Assembly: GCA_000729835.1 (NCBI GenBank)
Contig: JFHB01000075.1
Location: 62,001 to 126,000, forward strand
Length of the DNA: 64,000 nucleotides
From: Atkinsonella hypoxylon
Lineage: Eukaryota > Ascomycota > Sordariomycetes > Hypocreales > Clavicipitaceae
Reading direction: 5' to 3'
Shown: positions 1 to 10,822 of the stretch, one piece after another
How the letters are laid out: the number at the start of each line of letters is the position of its first letter
Position numbering within the stretch: position 1 is the first letter of the stretch
The notes under the pieces: generated by a model
Told to the model about the DNA's origin: nothing
Database searches by the model: none
The model's input: only the letters and a program-made list of their open reading frames with translations
Position numbers and translations under genes: made by a program

Positions 1-221
1 GGACTACTCGGGAGTTTATCAGGATCCTGAGGGGCATTGAAGGCTTGAATGTCGTCGGTGCAGACGTGGTGGAAGTGAGTCCAGCCTACCAAGGAACGGG
101 AGAAGAAACGGCTCTGGCTGCAGCTCAGGTCGTGTACGAGATCATCAGCTCCATGGTGAAGAAGGGCCTCACGGGCATGGGAATAGAAGAGTCGGTTGAT
201 GAGGCTAAAGATGAATTATGA
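1..221 (+). CDS. Agmatinase/arginase-family ureohydrolase, C-terminal end (5' part outside window)
   Basis: The open frame runs from the window edge (frame starting at base 3) to TGA at 219-221 and gives about 72 C-terminal residues. It contains the end signature of the ureohydrolase fold, G-A-D-V-V-E-V-S-P-A-Y, in which the DVVEVSP segment supplies late active-site structure in agmatinases. Enzymes of this family hydrolyse agmatine (or related guanidino compounds) to putrescine and urea using a Mn2+ pair. The Mn-binding Asp/His motifs lie upstream and cannot be seen here. The tail after the signature (AAAQVVYEIISSMVKKG and a short acidic end) is ordinary for fungal agmatinases. Family assignment is firm; agmatinase rather than another guanidinase is inferred from the VEVSPAY wording. 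Confidence 0.85.
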   Translation, partial: TTREFIRILRGIEGLNVVGADVVEVSPAYQGTGEETALAAAQVVYEIISSMVKKGLTGMGIEESVDEAKDEL

Positions 222-1154
222 ATCTTAACAATGATGTATGAACCGCTTCGTAAAGACACGATGTGTATCCCATTAAAAGCTATGTTGCAGCACGAAATGA
301 CTGACGGGCTGTGGTTCCTAAATGGTCATGGTCTCTGTCGTCAGGCGGTCGGCATGGGGAGTGTGACTGAACAACTGTGCATAAGCCTTGAGATTGTATA
401 TTTTTTTCTTTCCCTTTCTGTGTAAGTCACCCTGATTCATGGTGAACACAGCGGCGGAGCGCAGGTAAGCATTGGGTGCACTTGTACAGAGCCTCACCGA
501 GGCTCTTCTTTTACGTAATTATAGCTGTAGCACAGCCTTAATCTTAACCAAGTACGGAATATGCATGTTCTCCATTATTGCCGAAAAAATCTCCTAACTC
601 TACGCAAGAGGCCTTGTGTCACGACTCTGACCAGATCCACCAACAAAGCAAGCAGGCGTCCTCTCTGTAACAACCAGCGTCCCCAATTGAACCATGCCTG
701 TATCAGTTGGCGCTCGATAGATCCAGACGGCAAGAAAAGAAGCAAAGATCTTTTTTGACACATTTCAGACCATGATGCCGCAGATTTTCGACTCGAACTC
801 GACCCAACGTCCGTACATGCCAAGCGCAGGCCCCGCTTGTGGGCGAAACTCGATCTGAAACTCGTGATGCTCATACACATGGTAGGTACTAGGGTTACAT
901 GAAGCAATGCGATGACTCTGAAACTGGCTTGTGAAAAGTACTTTATAAGTGTGGCATATATCAGACAACATCTGCCACTTATTTGGAATTTTTTTCTTCC
1001 TTGTAATTGTTGTCTTTGTTCTTTTTCCACTGCTCGTTATCGGCTGGCCCGCCGTTGGTTCATTTTGCCTCATTCTATCTTATCCAGCAAATTTGCGCTC
1101 AAAATTTTTTTTTAAAATAAAATAAAATAAAAACCCCTCCAAGCTCGGCAAAAA
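222..1154. other. Intergenic region, no gene seen
   Basis: There is no coding frame with recognisable content. It holds the 3' flank of the agmatinase gene and the promoter of the gene starting at 1155. An A/T-rich tract with AAATAAAATAAAATAAA lies at about 1108-1132, just upstream of that start. Confidence 0.6.
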
Positions 1155-2270
1155 ATGCTCAAGTCCTGGAGTCCTAGAGGTTCAAGTCTTTTTGTCTTTC
1201 TGACATTTTACTTGGCACTATGTTCTGCCTCGCCACAGCAGAACCGGGGCGGGAATCGCGGTGGTCGACAAACTGCGCAACAAAAGGCGGCGCAGAAGGC
1301 TGGCGGTGTTTCCACTGCCAAGGATGGATCAGCGATGCTTGACAAGACTGTGAACATTAAGTGAGTCGATGTTATTTTCTTCTTTTCTCACTCATATATA
1401 TATTGGGCTTCTCAGCTAAATACATGTTCGTCGTCATACTCGTGTAGCGGCCTCGACATCCGTTACAAAGTCAGCGCCCCTGCCGACCAATTCACCGCCG
1501 CCTCGGGTGTCCAAGGCGGCGCTGCAGCTCCGAATGCTGCTGGCAGGATTGGCATGAACGTGTTGCTCCATGGTGACGGCGGCCAGTCGTTCTTCGATTT
1601 CCCCAACCAAGGTGTCAGGGCGAACCTCATGGGCGTCGCCGTGCTCGCCCCGGATCGCAATCTCAAATGGGGTGGCGCGGATAGAAACGGCCAGCAGCGT
1701 CCAGACGGAGTTGCGCACTCGCAAGCGGTTGCCGACCTCATCAAGCAGGAACTGCCCAAAGTGGTGGCGTTCAACCAGTCCAATGTCTTCTTCACCGGCG
1801 TCAGCGGCGGTGCTCTCACCCTCTCCGGCTTCTTCATGCCTGCCCATATGGGAGATTTCCAGAACTCAGGCGTTCTGCTTAACTGCGGTGCCATGGCCCC
1901 TCAGGTCAACTTCACGCAGCAAGCTGCCGCGGCCATGGCAAACACGAGAATCCATTTCCAATCAACCACCCAGGAGCTGCAATCTCTCCAGAGGTTGATT
2001 CCCCAGTCTATCAGGGCGTATGAGCAGGCTGGAACAAAGGCTGGACTCGACAATCAGCAGCTCAATGCCCTCCAGACCGTGGATAACTCACCGAATGGCA
2101 AGCATTGTGCCTTTGACGGGCAGGGATTTGTCAGTGGCGTGCAGCTTATGGCCAACAACTTCGAGAACGTCATTCTTCCTGGAGGCAGCCGGGACGTCTC
2201 TGGTATCGGGAACGTGGGCAAGGGAGTAGTTGGCAATGAAATGTTGCAGTTCGCCGCGGGCGGTAGATAA
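1155..2270 (+). CDS. Secreted alpha/beta-hydrolase-like protein (two exons)
   Basis: Exons 1155-1360 and 1448-2270; the intron 1361-1447 starts GTGAGT and ends TGTAG. The spliced protein is 342 aa. Residues 1-26 form a signal peptide (basic start, hydrophobic core FVFLTFYLALCSA), followed by a low-complexity Q/R/G/A stretch to about residue 55. The rest resembles secreted fungal esterase-like alpha/beta hydrolases: an L-H-G-D-G-G segment at the usual oxyanion position and a G-V-S-G-G nucleophile elbow (GxSxG) at about residue 190, with candidate Asp and His residues further on (H-C-A-F-D-G near residue 287). An extracellular role is inferred from the signal peptide; the substrate is unknown. 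Exon 2 is fixed by the continuous frame across the phase-2 junction. I am sure of the gene and its secretion, less sure of catalytic activity. Confidence 0.8.
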
Positions 2271-2557
2271 AGACTTTCTAATATTGTTCCCTCTGCACGT
2301 CATGCTGCAAATGTTTTCTCTCCCTACGGGGCATATTTGATCTGTCTGTGGGCCTTTTAAAAACAGTTCATAACCAGATTATAGCTTCAATTGTTGGCGT
2401 TCGGTCAAGAATATGTCTCGATTCATCCTGGTTGGTCATAAGGAGTATACTTGTCAGCCCACATCAAGTGTGACCCTAACTTAGAATCAATCTCATTGCA
2501 GACCATCAGATGCATACTTGGTGTGCGATGCCCTCGCTTTCGACTTCATAACAGCCC

Positions 2558-4288
2558 TCAAGTGACAACCGCAAACCTATCAAAGTCTGGTGCCCAACCG
2601 CCATTTACTCCAGAAATAGTGATAGTGTTGGGACCATTGGTGTCAAAGCCCGAAAGCTCAACAGCGTACTTCTTGTACACGTCCTTTTCCCAGTCATACC
2701 CACTAAGAGGAAAGCTTACGGTCTGCGCAGCGTGGTCGTTGACCTGGATGGAAGCTAGACGCTCATTGGTGCCACCCATGTACTGCACCTCAGCATTAAT
2801 ATAGTCGAAGCGGACGTTTTGCGTCATCTTGGATGTATGAATATTCGAGATAACAACCTGACCGTTTGAGCTTCCGCCGAGGAAACCAACCTTGGCGGAT
2901 GAAGTGCAGCCAGAGCAGGACATGGTTCTAGCACCCGAGGACAGGGATCCAGTGGCAACAGAAAAGTAGTTGTATCTGGGCTTGCTTGTGATTCTCTGAA
3001 TGTTGGAAAGACGCAATGCGACAGATCCGTGGCCATTCACTTTGCTGAAAAAGGAGGTGGAATCAGGAAGCGTCGCGCCTGTCCAGAGGTCCTTGACGTC
3101 GGCAGACTGGATACCAAGTTCCGACAAGGCGAGAAGCAGAGTCCGTCGGTTATTGCTCAGGTTTATATAGAGGACAGCGACGTCTCCGTTTGCGAGCGAG
3201 CCCATCCACAGATCCCGGTCGCCTGTCCATCGTTGCACCAACTTGACAGGTTTGACAGCCGAATCCTGGTTGATAGCGATCAAGCGCTTGTTTTTGAGTA
3301 AAGCGACAGCCTGGTCGGATAGTGCCGAGATTCTCGTGGAGATCACGAGCGCAGATTTGAGCATGGCCCAGGCGGCGAAATGCGTGGCCTGCTCATCAAA
3401 CGTCATGCCTGCATTTCCGACCTCCAGGAGATCCGCATCGGCAACATGGCCGGGTCCGGTGCGGCCTGAATAGGAGATGTGGACGGCCTGATTGAGGATG
3501 CGGTAGACGTTGCCCCAGCCGCTGGCGATATCGTCTGAAAGCCGGAATGAAGTGGACAAGCCTTTGGTCCATTGCGAGGGCCCTTCCAGACCGTCTGGTG
3601 TTGAGAACGGGACTCCCCATTGGCAAACGAGCATGCCGGGGATTCCAACTCTCTGCAACTGCGTCCACATGGCTGTGTATCGCGTCACAAAGTCGGTACG
3701 TGCATCCTTGGGGGCATTCTGCCAGCTATTGGCGCCATCAGCGTAGCAGTTGTCGTCTAATTCAGTAAGCACAGGATACACAAACTTCAAACATGTCTTT
3801 CTCATCATCATCAGTCGATCGAGGAACTCACATTTGACGTATTCTGTATTCAATGATTTGAAGAGCTTGGCGTCGGCAGCTTCGTGATTTAGAGATCCCA
3901 GCACGGGAGACGGAACCTGGGGATCACACATCCGCGCACCGGCATCAGAATACATGGACCACTTCATGCCCTTGGACCTCGCCAACTGGCTGAGGGGCTG
4001 CAGTCCATCAGGGAAAGCATTCCTGTCCACCTTCAATGCCCCCGTGTTCGGGTCCCGCCGTCCATCTCGAGTGGCCCAACCGCAGTCGATCTGGAAGAAC
4101 TTGTAGCCGGCGTCTACAAGCCCCTTATCAGCCAAATCATTGATGGTGTCGGTAATGGACTGCTGATCAGGACTGCATGACATTACGTTGTAAGAGTTCC
4201 AGCCCATCACAGGGGTGCGCTGGAAGGACTGGGCCGTCGCCAGACCAGCCGTCGCCAAGGCGATCACGATACGATCCTGTCCCTTCAT
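2558..4288 (-). CDS. Secreted GH27 alpha-galactosidase with C-terminal carbohydrate-binding-like domain (two exons)
   Basis: Exons 4288-3832 and 3756-2558 on the minus strand give 551 aa. The 75-nt intron 3757-3831 (GTGAGT...TTAG) is in frame and free of stops, so an unspliced reading adds 25 spurious residues inside the active site. Splicing restores Y-V-K-Y-D-N-C-Y, where D154 is the GH27 nucleophile; the acid/base lies in R-L-S-D-D-I (D227/D228). Other family marks are P-V-M-G-W-N-S-Y-N near residue 26 and F-Q-I-D-C-G-W. Residues 1-19 are a signal peptide. A beta-rich module follows the catalytic barrel (about residues 420-551) and ends W-A-P-D-F-D-R-F, as in CBM35-like modules. The enzyme releases alpha-1,6-linked galactose from melibiose, raffinose and galactomannan outside the cell. 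Confidence in family and mechanism is high; the CBM label is tentative. Confidence 0.95.
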   Translation of the reverse strand: MKGQDRIVIALATAGLATAQSFQRTPVMGWNSYNVMSCSPDQQSITDTINDLADKGLVDAGYKFFQIDCGWATRDGRRDPNTGALKVDRNAFPDGLQPLSQLARSKGMKWSMYSDAGARMCDPQVPSPVLGSLNHEAADAKLFKSLNTEYVKCEFLDRLMMMRKTCLKFVYPVLTELDDNCYADGANSWQNAPKDARTDFVTRYTAMWTQLQRVGIPGMLVCQWGVPFSTPDGLEGPSQWTKGLSTSFRLSDDIASGWGNVYRILNQAVHISYSGRTGPGHVADADLLEVGNAGMTFDEQATHFAAWAMLKSALVISTRISALSDQAVALLKNKRLIAINQDSAVKPVKLVQRWTGDRDLWMGSLANGDVAVLYINLSNNRRTLLLALSELGIQSADVKDLWTGATLPDSTSFFSKVNGHGSVALRLSNIQRITSKPRYNYFSVATGSLSSGARTMSCSGCTSSAKVGFLGGSSNGQVVISNIHTSKMTQNVRFDYINAEVQYMGGTNERLASIQVNDHAAQTVSFPLSGYDWEKDVYKKYAVELSGFDTNGPNTITISGVNGGWAPDFDRFAVVT

Positions 4289-4879
4289 GGTGTAGGCTTA
4301 ACGGCGTTCAAGTCAAACAACCGATCCCAAGAAGATTGTTTGCTCCAAAGTCCCTGCCGAGGGCGGTTCCATGTATTACCATAACATGAGTATTTATATT
4401 CCCAAGCTGATATATTGGGCAACTACATTAGCCGAAAGGTCCAATACCCGCACCAATAACGAAGTTGGAAATCGAAGCTCACGAACTCACTCCACCGTCC
4501 CCGGACGATCGGCCAAGTTCCCGACTTCGGCATGGCGCAGACCCCTTCCCCAAGAACTGCCGGAAATACCATACTTGCCGAAAGAGCCGATTCTTTCGCT
4601 GTCGACGGGGGGGGGGGGGTGCCAGGATCCTACCCCCAGATTTGCCGTGTTGCTAGAACAGAAAGGAAGTCATGTCATGTCGTGCACCACGGCTCATCGC
4701 CTATCTTGCAAGGATCGGCAATGCCGCAGTGCTTGGCAAAGTGGTAAAGGAAAACCCTGGCAAGTAATATTATATTCTGACGAACTGGTACTCCGTACAG
4801 TGACCAAAATAGTTTCGGTTCCTGATCATCTTTTCCTTGAGGCTATTCGGTAAGCAGTACCCGATCTTGTCACATCAGC
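4289..4879. other. Promoter region of the alpha-galactosidase gene, with a G13 tract
   Basis: No recognisable gene. This is the upstream region of the minus-strand alpha-galactosidase. A 13-base G run lies at 4607-4619, and a copy of the decamer TACTCCGTAC at 4789-4798. Short frames here do not look like proteins. Confidence 0.5.
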
Positions 4880-5542
4880 TTGCAAAAGGTATATATATCC
4901 TTCACTAATAGCTATTTCTTTTTACTAACCGCAGGTACCTTCACTCTGCAGTGCTGTCTTGAATCCTCGCCCCCAACAGTCCAAGCACAAGAAGACCAGA
5001 CCAAGTGCTCAATCCTGTTTGGTCAGACTGCGTTCCACTACGGCACTCACTATTCATCGGCGATGATTGTAAGCTCATATCTCATTCGATTGCCCCCTTT
5101 TGTTCAGTCATATCTCCTGGTGCAGGGCGACAGTTTTGATCATGCGGACCGACTTTTTCAGTCTGTTGGTGAGGCCTGGGAAGGCGACGGGGCCAGGGAT
5201 CAATTCAGTCTTCGATTTCCGGGATATGTCTTAGAAATGTCGGATAGAGGTGGTCTGCAGTTCAAGTCGCTTCGATTTAAGGGAGAGTTAATTCGCATAC
5301 AAGCAAGCACAAGAGCCGAAAGCGAGGATAGAGAGCATAACAATAGGTTTCTGCAAGTAGGAAAGTCAAGGAAACGTAATCTAGTTCGTGGACAGGGTGA
5401 TTCTTCTGGTGATAGAGGCCCTTCATATCAGTCCATTGAAGGTAAAGCCAAAAAAATCAAAATCTTAACTAACGACGAGCCAAGTGAGAGCTCTTCAGAT
5501 GACGGGGCAATCGACATTCAGGAAGACAACCCACTTAAGTGA
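4880..5542 (+). pseudogene. ORF containing an isolated BEACH-domain fragment (Bph1/beige-like remnant)
   Basis: An uninterrupted 220-codon frame. Residues about 52-99 (5033-5176) match the core of a BEACH domain: F-H-Y-G-T-H-Y-S-S-A, then a hydrophobic Y-L-I-R-L-P-P-F-V stretch, then F-D-H-A-D-R-L-F. BEACH domains are normally about 280 residues in proteins of more than 2,000 residues (yeast Bph1, mammalian LYST), which act in vesicle traffic and vacuolar sorting. Here the resemblance stops abruptly after the tryptophan near residue 99. The rest is an acidic, Ser-rich, basic-patch tail (residues 130-220) with no similarity I recognise. No WD40 repeats or PH-like domain lie nearby. I read it as a displaced or decayed gene fragment; a short expressed chimera is possible because the frame is open. 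The ATG used is simply the first in frame. Confidence 0.6.
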
Positions 5543-5997
5543 CGATGGGACAGTCATCGATCCATGTGGAGTAGGCACTGATGAATATATCCTTTCCCAG
5601 CTTTATCTGCGTGCCATAATCCATCTTCACGGGGGCTATTCCGTACTATTGACCTATTTCAACCGCCTTGGTCGAAATGAGCTGGCGAGAGAGAATAGCT
5701 GGCTTTCTGGTGCATAATTTTGCTCCTGAATTATGCAGGTGCCACGCGAAAATACCATGCATGTTAGCAAGGTTCCCTTGCAACCCCTCTCGCAACCTGG
5801 ATGGCACGCAAAAATTGAGTTATCACGAGGTCTGTCCACAGACACGCTGACCACCAAGGCGTCCTGGAGAGCAGCAAATCCTATTTATTGCTTCAAAGCG
5901 CTGGTAATCTCGTCTACATTACCGACTTGAACATTGTCAATGATATCCAAGATATGCATCATATTCATATTCTTGCCGAAATTTCCTCATCGCCTCG
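5543..5997. other. Intergenic region, no gene seen
   Basis: Only short unsupported frames. It lies between the BEACH fragment and the 3' end of the minus-strand TIM-barrel gene. Confidence 0.5.
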
Positions 5998-6906
5998 CTA
6001 GCCAGTTTTCAACCCCTTGAAGCGCTTTGCAATGTCTGTAATTGCAGCCTCTACCGGTAGTCTTTCCAGCGAACTCGCTCCGTAGAAGCCGTGAATTCCC
6101 TTGGTGCGCTTCAAGACGTACTGCGCATCATCTGGCGTGGCGATCGGGCCGCCATGACAGAGGACAATGACCTGAGGATTAATGGCCATTGCAGCGTCAC
6201 GGATGTCCTGAATCTGCGACACGCATTCATCGAGTGATTTCCCTGATGTCGCGCCAATAGAACCACCGGTCGTAAGCCCCATGTGTGCGACAAGTATGTC
6301 AGCCCCCGCGCGGGTCATCTTCTCGCTCTCCTCGACATTAAAAACATACGGCGTCGTAAGCATGTCCATCTCGTGGGCCGTCGCAATCATCTCAACTTCA
6401 CAGTCATAGGACATGCCCGATTCTTCCAAGTTTGCGCGAAAAGTCCCGTCTATGAGTCCGACGGTCGGAAAGTTCTGTACGCCAGCAAAGCCGCTTTCAC
6501 GCAGCTGTTTCAAGAAGGAGGGCATGTTCCTGAACGGATCCGTTGCACAAACGCCTGCAAGCACGGGAGTCGACTGAACAACGGGCAGGACCTCGTTCAC
6601 CTGTCCAATCTCGTTAGTGGATTAGTTAGTTATTCCCGTGTTCGGATGTGAGACAGTGTCCGATGATCCCACCATCTCGACAACGATGTCGTTTGCATTT
6701 CCATAAGGCATCAATCCTGCCAAGGATCCTCTGCCAGCCATTCTGTACCGGCCGCTATTATAGACGATGATCAGGTCGCAGCCGCCTTGCTCGATGAACT
6801 TTGCAGTTAGGCCGATGCCCGCCCCAGCACCAATTATAGGTCTTCCCTGCGCGATCTGCGCTCTCAGGTTTGACAAGATTTCATCGCGGCTTGTTGGCGG
6901 GGGCAT
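5998..6906 (-). CDS. TIM-barrel protein, PEP-hydrolase-like / C-terminal half of Tm-1 (two exons)
   Basis: Exons 6906-6673 and 6600-5998 on the minus strand give 278 aa; the 72-nt intron 6601-6672 starts GTGGGA and ends GACAG. The protein has the features of the TIM-barrel family PF09370: I-I-G-A-G-A-G-I-G-L-T-A-K near residue 25, L-M-P-Y-G-N-A-N near residue 66, then T-P-V-L-A-G-V-C-A-T-D-P-F, F-P-T-V-G-L-I-D-G and a final C-H-G-G-P. In plants this domain is fused behind a UPF0261 domain in the tomato virus-resistance protein Tm-1; bacteria and fungi often keep the halves as neighbouring genes. The other half lies 455 bp away in divergent orientation. The natural reaction is not established. 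No signal peptide is visible. The start is the only early Met with a full barrel. Confidence 0.9.
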
Positions 6907-7361
6907 TGTAGAGGGTGATCAACGAGGGTTCTCTTTCGTGCTCAGAATCGACGTTTAAATGCTGCAAGATACATCAAGATACATCAAGTGGCTCATTTGA
7001 CATTTGCTAGATAGATTCTAGGCATATAAGATCTCAGAACAAGGTTTTCTTCCCTCTGCAGTCCTGACGGGGAGGTGAAGGTGGATCTACATCATCGATG
7101 ATGAGTGCGGGGTTCGTCAACAATGAACCAAACGGGTATTGTCACGAAAAAGCATAACTTAACCGTGGAACGTCGCATTTCCGCCTCATGAAATATTTGC
7201 GCCTTGGGTCTCATCCCATATACTCTCAGGTCTGCGACGATATTGCGGCATTCTACTAGCAATTAACCGAGGAAAGTATCCATTCTTATCCATCCTTTTC
7301 GAAAAAAAAAAGAAAAAAAAAAAGCTGCCCTTCTTGTTCGTGGGAGCAGAGATTCGGCACA
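6907..7361. promoter_or_regulatory. Shared divergent promoter region of the Tm-1-like gene pair
   Basis: 455 bp between two start codons pointing away from each other, whose products are the two domains of one plant protein. A bidirectional control region is inferred from position only; I see no specific operator. An A-rich tract (about 7303-7323) precedes the plus-strand start. A tandem ATACATCAAG pair lies at about 6968-6988. Confidence 0.5.
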
Positions 7362-8606
7362 ATGTCAGCGAAAGTGGCAATTCTCGGAACGTGCGACACC
7401 AAGCTGGATGAGCTTTTGTTTCTCCGTCGCGAAATAGAAGCTTCTGCCAATGTCAAAACCTGTCTCATTGACGTCGGTCGCTACACGCAGTCGAGCGAAG
7501 ATATAGACATATCGGCATCTACAATGCTGTCAACTCACGACCCAGACCTTCATGTCTCCGAGCTGTCGCGGGGCGAATTCATCGAGGCCATGGGAACCTG
7601 TGCTGCCAGAACTGTTCATGATATGCATACCCAGGGCAAAATTGATGGAATCATCTGTGCGGGAGGATCGTGCGGAACCTCGTTAGCGGCGCGTGTCATG
7701 CGCGACCTTCCGATTGGCATGCCTAAATACATCATATCGACAGTTGCAAGTGGTGACACGGGTCCCATTGTCGGAGAGAGTGATATCACCTTGACGTACT
7801 CCGTTATGGACATCGCGGGCTTAAACCAGCTTCTTCGTGCTATACTAAGGAATGCTGGTGCTGCTATAGCTGCTTCGGCGCTCTCATACGCCAAGCGGCG
7901 AGACCAGCGTGTTCATGATGCGCCGGCTAAGAAGCGCGTAGCCATAACCATGTTCGGGGTGACTACACCTGGCGTGGATGCCATTCGGAAAACCTTGGCA
8001 TCACAGTATCCTGTTGAGATGTATGTTTTTCATGCGACAGGACACGGAGGTAAGGCTATGGAGCGGCTGATTGGTGAGGGGCAAATCGATGCTGTTATTG
8101 ACCTCACTACAACCGAGATTTGCGATCATTTCATGGGTGGCGTTATGTCGGCCGGGGAAAAGAGGCTTGAAGCTGCGGTAGAGGCTGGCATACCAACCAT
8201 TGTATCCCTGGGTGCGCTCGACATGGCGAATTTCGGCCCCAAGGCATCTGTCCCCGACAAATATAGGGATAGGAAACAAGTTGAACACAATCCTATAGTA
8301 ACAGTTGTTCGCTCTTCACCCCAAGAATGCGAGTCTATAGCTCAATTCATTTGCGAAAAACTAAAGAGAGCCAAGAGACTGGAACTAATCGAGGTGTGGC
8401 TTCCAATGGGCGGCGTTAGCATGCTGTCAGTGCCGGGCGGTCCATTTCATGATGAAAATGCAGATGCCGCGCTATTCGAGACTATTATTAAGAATCTGAG
8501 GGATACAGGCATTAAAGTCGTGCAAGATGATGGGTCAATTAATGACCAAGGTTTTGCTACAAGGATTGCTGCGGCTATGGCAAAGATGCTGAGTCTTTCA
8601 GAATAA
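7362..8606 (+). CDS. UPF0261 / Tm-1-like ATP-binding protein (single exon)
   Basis: The protein is 414 aa without introns and starts at the first Met, followed at once by V-A-I-L-G-T-C-D-T-K, the conserved N-terminal strand and loop of UPF0261 (PF06792). Further marks are I-I-C-A-G-G-S-C-G-T-S near residue 104, a glycine-rich phosphate-binding-type loop, then I-S-T-V-A-S-G-D-T-G, and the second lobe starting R-V-A-I-T-M-F-G-V-T-T-P-G-V near residue 194. A late P-M-G-G-V-S segment and a C-terminal helix complete the domain at its usual length. In tomato Tm-1 this half binds ATP and the tobamovirus replication protein; in microbes the role is unproven. It is cytosolic by absence of a signal. 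Its partner, the TIM-barrel half, is transcribed divergently just upstream, which suggests joint function. Confidence 0.93.
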   Translation: MSAKVAILGTCDTKLDELLFLRREIEASANVKTCLIDVGRYTQSSEDIDISASTMLSTHDPDLHVSELSRGEFIEAMGTCAARTVHDMHTQGKIDGIICAGGSCGTSLAARVMRDLPIGMPKYIISTVASGDTGPIVGESDITLTYSVMDIAGLNQLLRAILRNAGAAIAASALSYAKRRDQRVHDAPAKKRVAITMFGVTTPGVDAIRKTLASQYPVEMYVFHATGHGGKAMERLIGEGQIDAVIDLTTTEICDHFMGGVMSAGEKRLEAAVEAGIPTIVSLGALDMANFGPKASVPDKYRDRKQVEHNPIVTVVRSSPQECESIAQFICEKLKRAKRLELIEVWLPMGGVSMLSVPGGPFHDENADAALFETIIKNLRDTGIKVVQDDGSINDQGFATRIAAAMAKMLSLSE

Positions 8607-10822
8607 CTGCAATAAGAGTGAGGGCTGCGTCATAATCAAGGTTATGATTGAGCACCACTGATCAGCAATTTCATCTCTGGTAGGGACAAGATGAGATGCA
8701 ACGCCTTAAATGCCAAGCTTTTGCACTTGAATGTTTTTATATTGTGCTATTTGTCAACAGCGAATGGACTCTCCTGAAGTTGACCCTATTTTAAACTGCC
8801 AAGGCCGTAACTAGCGCTGCTGCGTGTCAGTATTTGGCTTGCAATACATTGACTAAGGGAAGCGTACCTTGTTATCCAGTCTCGGACGCTGGCTCCGTTC
8901 TATCGTACAAGTCTGTCTTGACTGTTGAAGAGCAAGTCAGCTCTTTTACATGGAGGTTTGAGGAGATAGGCCAAGATGAAGAGGGCCCTAAACGAGACAC
9001 GGAAACAAAGTCACTTATTAGCACAATTACTTAAGCCTGCGACTGCCAAGGAAGGCACAGGGAAGGCAAACACTGAAGAGGATTACGAGAGAAGAAACCG
9101 GTGAGAAGAGGAGCATGTCCTGTAGGTAAAAGGACTAAGAACACATCACATCATTCGCCAGGGAGAGAGAGTAGGAAGAAGGAGGCAGTAGACTCGGGAA
9201 TTAAGTAAAACCGAGATCCTACTTTCTTGACGTTTGGGTCAATATATCTTTGCCAGAGACGACACTAGGCAACCCACGCTGTAGCCTCTTACATCCCATC
9301 CCTTCATATATTATCATTATCCATAAAAATCTGCTGCTGGACACGAAAAGACAGGTTGAGAGAAAGCAAGAGGTAGATGTGTCGGGTAGAGGGAAACTCA
9401 TCCATCGGCATCATCTCAAGCCTGATCAGAGGCGCGCGGCAAGGTTCTGCTGGCTGACATGGGATGACGAAGGTCTCTCATGCTTGCAGGGTGGGAACCA
9501 CGACGTGTGCTTGGTGTTGGATTTGTGACGTTGGACCACCGAGCGCCGCAGCATCAGCATCGTATGACCGGGAAAGCTCACCAGCTTGTCGGCTGACTCC
9601 CCTTATCAAGCTGCCCGTCTGACCAGTCAAGCGTTCCCGGAGCAGCAGATTCCGGCTTCTCAGAAGATCCTTTCTCCTATCGCTAGAACAAGTAAGGTGT
9701 TGATCGATCGATCGACACCCTGCCCACTCGGTTGTTGGTGTGATGCGCAACCGATGCTACAACGCTGCATGATTACCGGGCGAATCAAGCTATTATCGTG
9801 AATAGGTCCTGTTGATGGTGACCCACCGTCTCCACGACATAACTAGTGACGACGGAGTGGAGTGCAGAAGACACAGAACGACAGAACGCCGAATCTTGCA
9901 GACAATTGGCCGTAGTCAAGTCATGGTCACCTTGTTTCCCCACCAATCCCGAAATCATGATTCCGTGGTTCCATGCCCCCCTACCCTTGCCATATTTCCG
10001 AATGACGTCAGGTTCTTGCTAAGTGACCTGACCACGATGCTGTGGCAAGATGTCGTGGAACTTTGTAAAAAGCCACATGCAATGATAGTACATTACCATG
10101 CACAGTACGCGTGCGCTAAGCGCGTTTATAGAGTAAAAATATCGAAAGAAAAAGGCTCGACTATTCATAGAAATCCGTTCACTTTATTGAGTCACTTTAT
10201 ACTTGATCCTCCTTCTTCAAGGTTAGTCTTCTAATTATAGTAGTCCGCTTTCTTTCCTTTTCTCGCCATTATACATGTGCTACGCCTCATACGTCCTAGT
10301 GTCTGAGCCCTAGTAGGCCAATCGGATGAGTTCAATGCCACAACCTGCCTTTACGCTTAGCGTACCAACCCTACGACCCAAGAAGGAAATAAGAAAATAA
10401 AAGCAATCCAAACTACCGAGTCATGATCAACTCGCTGGTAGTGGCGAGAGACAGGACAATGAACACACAATGACTCGTCTTCTGAGGACGTGGGCCGATT
10501 TCCACGATGCTGTACACTCCGTTATATGAGTCGGTGGATTTCCATTTGCGTCGGGCCGATGACGACCAGCACTAGCGGACTTGGCGTAGCAAACCATTTT
10601 CTCTGGGAATTGATAAACAATGGCTTGGTCTGATGGACTGACTTTTCGTACGCCCTCTGCTCGCTCCATTTCTTGTAAATTAGCATTTGTCGTTGCTCCT
10701 CTGAAAGGGTCTTTCCAGAAGCTCTGTCGTTAGGCTTGTGGTTTCTATTTACTACAGTTCCAATAGGTAGCCTTGTATCCGACGCTCGCCAGACAGCAGC
10801 ACATCACTTGGTCATCGGACTT
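8607..10822. other. Long intergenic region, no gene seen
   Basis: 2.2 kb with only short frames lacking protein-like character or recognisable motifs. It contains a GATCGATCGATCGA run at about 9702-9715. The distal part is the promoter of the sugar transporter. I see no RNA gene here. Confidence 0.5.

Noticed and set aside
575..1073. Overlapping ORFs of about 100-150 codons on the minus strand near 0.6-1.1 kb
   Set aside because: Composition is random-like and they lie in a probable promoter; opposite-strand frames are equally long.
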